Positions 4,415-5,813 of a DNA stretch of 5,813 nt are shown here, in pieces. Positions within the stretch are counted from its first letter, which is position 1. Each line of letters opens with the position of its first letter. The translations under genes were made by a program, and so were the position numbers. Source of the DNA: Aquiluna sp. (GTDB lineage: Bacteria; Actinomycetota; Actinomycetes; Actinomycetales; Microbacteriaceae); assembly GCA_016780945.1 (NCBI GenBank), contig JADHKY010000071.1, positions 1-5,813 on the forward strand. Direction: 5' to 3'. Under the pieces are notes generated by a model that had not been told where the DNA came from, ran no database searches, and saw only the letters and a list, made by a program, of their open reading frames with translations.

Positions 4415-5813
4415 GTGTCGTCTATTGGTGTTGTTTTAGAGACTCAAGCTGAGTCTCGGGTTGCAGCAACCCCCGAAACTGTCAAAGCTATCCGCGCGCT
4501 CGGTTATCAGGTGCTGATAGAAAAGGGTGCGGGGGCCAAGGCCTCTTTCCCGGATAGTGCCTACGTCGCAGCTGGAGCCAAGGTGGCCACCACAGCCGCC
4601 GCTTGGAAGGCAGACATTGTTCTCAAGGTCAATGCGCCCACACCCACCGAGATCAAGCGACTCAAAAAGGGTGCGATTCTGGTCGGCATTCTCAGCCCAG
4701 CACTAAACCCCAATCTTTTGAAGGCACTTGCAAAGCAGGGCGTTACCGCACTTGCCATGGATGCTGTCCCAAGAATTTCCAGGGCTCAGTCGATGGACGT
4801 TCTGAGCTCAATGGCCAACATCGCCGGCTATCGTGCGGTTGTTGAGTCGGCCCATGAGTTTGGCCGCTTCTTTACCGGTCAGGTAACGGCTGCGGGTAAG
4901 GTCGCTCCCGCCAAGGTACTGGTGGCAGGTGCCGGAGTTGCAGGCCTTGCTGCCATTGGTGCTGCATCCAGTCTTGGCGCAATCGTCAGGGCTACCGACC
5001 CGCGTCCAGAGGTCGCAGATCAGGTCAAGTCAATTGGCGGTGAGTATTTAGCTGTCGAGGTCGAGGAGCAGATGGAGTCCTCTGACGGCTACGCGAAGGC
5101 CACCAGCAAGGCCTATGACCAAAGAGCTGCCGAGATCTACACCGAGCAGGCCGAAGACGTCGACATCATCATCACGACCGCGCTCATCCCGGGAAGGCCA
5201 GCGCCAAAGCTCATCACGGCGAAGGATGTTGCCAAGATGAAGCCCGGCAGCGTGATTGTGGACATGGCCGCAGCCCAGGGCGGAAACGTAGCCGGTTCGG
5301 TTGCGGGAAAGCGCATCGTCACCAAAAACGGCGTAATCATTCTTGGCTACACAGACCTGCCATCTCGCCTGCCGGCTCAGTCTTCTCAGCTCTATGGCAC
5401 AAATCTTCTGAATCTTTTGAAGCTGCTCACACCAAAGAAGAAGGGCAAGCTAGAGCTTGACTTTGAGGACGTGGTTCAGCGCTCAGTGACGGTCGTGAAG
5501 TCCGGCGAGATAACCTGGCCACCGCCACCGGTTCAGGTCTCTGCAGCCCCGGCAGCTAAGCCGGCAGAGCCGCAGGAGATGCCCGCAAAGAAGAAGATGT
5601 CGGGCCGCTCAAAAGGACTATTGATTACCGCCGGACTTGCTGCACTGTTTGGGGTTGTTTCACTTGCACCACCGCCGCTACCTCAGCACTTCCTGGTGCT
5701 GACGCTGTCGGTAGTAGTCGGCTTCTATGTAATTGGTAAGGTCCACCACGCCCTCCACACCCCGCTGATGAGCGTCACCAACGCCATCTCCGGAATTGTG
5801 GTGGTGGCAGCAA
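4415..5813 (+). CDS. pntA: Proton-translocating NAD(P) transhydrogenase subunit alpha (3' partial)
   Basis: The first 466 residues of an E. coli-type PntA (510 residues there), cut by the window edge. With PntB it transfers hydride from NADH to NADP+ in the cytoplasmic membrane, driven by proton inflow, and so supplies NADPH. Domain I (1 to about 365) carries the PRISRAQSMD loop (119-128), SSMANIAGYRA (131-141), the NAD-binding Rossmann turn GAGVAG (172-177), TTALIPG (254-260) and YTDLPSRLPAQSSQLYGTN (312-330). A Pro/Ala/Lys-rich linker (about 368-396) leads to domain II, with membrane helices at about 400-418 and 424-441 and part of a third starting near 453; HALHTPLMSVTNAISG (445-460) is strongly conserved. 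Domains I and II are fused in one chain, unlike the split PntAa/PntAb of mycobacteria. The start is GTG. The rest of pntA and probably pntB lie to the right. The frame is intact throughout. Confidence 0.95.
   Translation, partial: MSSIGVVLETQAESRVAATPETVKAIRALGYQVLIEKGAGAKASFPDSAYVAAGAKVATTAAAWKADIVLKVNAPTPTEIKRLKKGAILVGILSPALNPNLLKALAKQGVTALAMDAVPRISRAQSMDVLSSMANIAGYRAVVESAHEFGRFFTGQVTAAGKVAPAKVLVAGAGVAGLAAIGAASSLGAIVRATDPRPEVADQVKSIGGEYLAVEVEEQMESSDGYAKATSKAYDQRAAEIYTEQAEDVDIIITTALIPGRPAPKLITAKDVAKMKPGSVIVDMAAAQGGNVAGSVAGKRIVTKNGVIILGYTDLPSRLPAQSSQLYGTNLLNLLKLLTPKKKGKLELDFEDVVQRSVTVVKSGEITWPPPPVQVSAAPAAKPAEPQEMPAKKKMSGRSKGLLITAGLAALFGVVSLAPPPLPQHFLVLTLSVVVGFYVIGKVHHALHTPLMSVTNAISGIVVVAA

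Noticed and set aside
4603..4845. An 80-codon plus-strand frame inside pntA
   Set aside because: It overlaps the conserved domain I of PntA in another frame, and the translation is rich in Cys, His and Gln with no recognisable pattern.

Overview
This window reads as a chromosomal segment of a monoderm bacterium, most likely a freshwater-type actinobacterium of the Microbacteriaceae kind. The reasons are a heliorhodopsin very close to the original actinobacterial fosmid type (48C12), a PGPGW-family membrane protein, frequent GTG and TTG starts with good Shine-Dalgarno sequences, and a base composition that looks only moderately GC-rich. The genus is an inference. No mobile element, RNA gene or CRISPR array was seen.

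Layout, left to right. Positions 1-163 hold the last 53 codons of a membrane-anchored protein of unknown family, followed by a hairpin that looks like a terminator (163-198). A GTG-started class III PLP aminotransferase related to glutamate-1-semialdehyde aminomutase follows on the plus strand (280-1686). It meets, stop codon against stop codon, an aspartate ammonia-lyase gene (aspA) on the minus strand (1687-3078). An 85-base divergent intergenic region separates aspA from a complete TTG-started heliorhodopsin gene on the plus strand (3164-3970). Downstream on the same strand are a 90-residue PGPGW-type membrane protein (4064-4336) and the first 466 codons of pntA, the alpha subunit of proton-translocating NAD(P) transhydrogenase (4415 to the window end). 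pntB probably lies beyond the edge.

How the genes may work together. AspA deaminates aspartate to fumarate and ammonia. The aminotransferase moves amino groups between unknown partners. PntAB uses the proton motive force to make NADPH from NADH. A light-sensing heliorhodopsin sits between the nitrogen/carbon genes and the redox gene. It shares its upstream region with aspA and reads towards pntA. This arrangement is the most interesting part of the window, but a functional link is only a hypothesis: each downstream gene also has a plausible promoter of its own, and simple adjacency would look the same.
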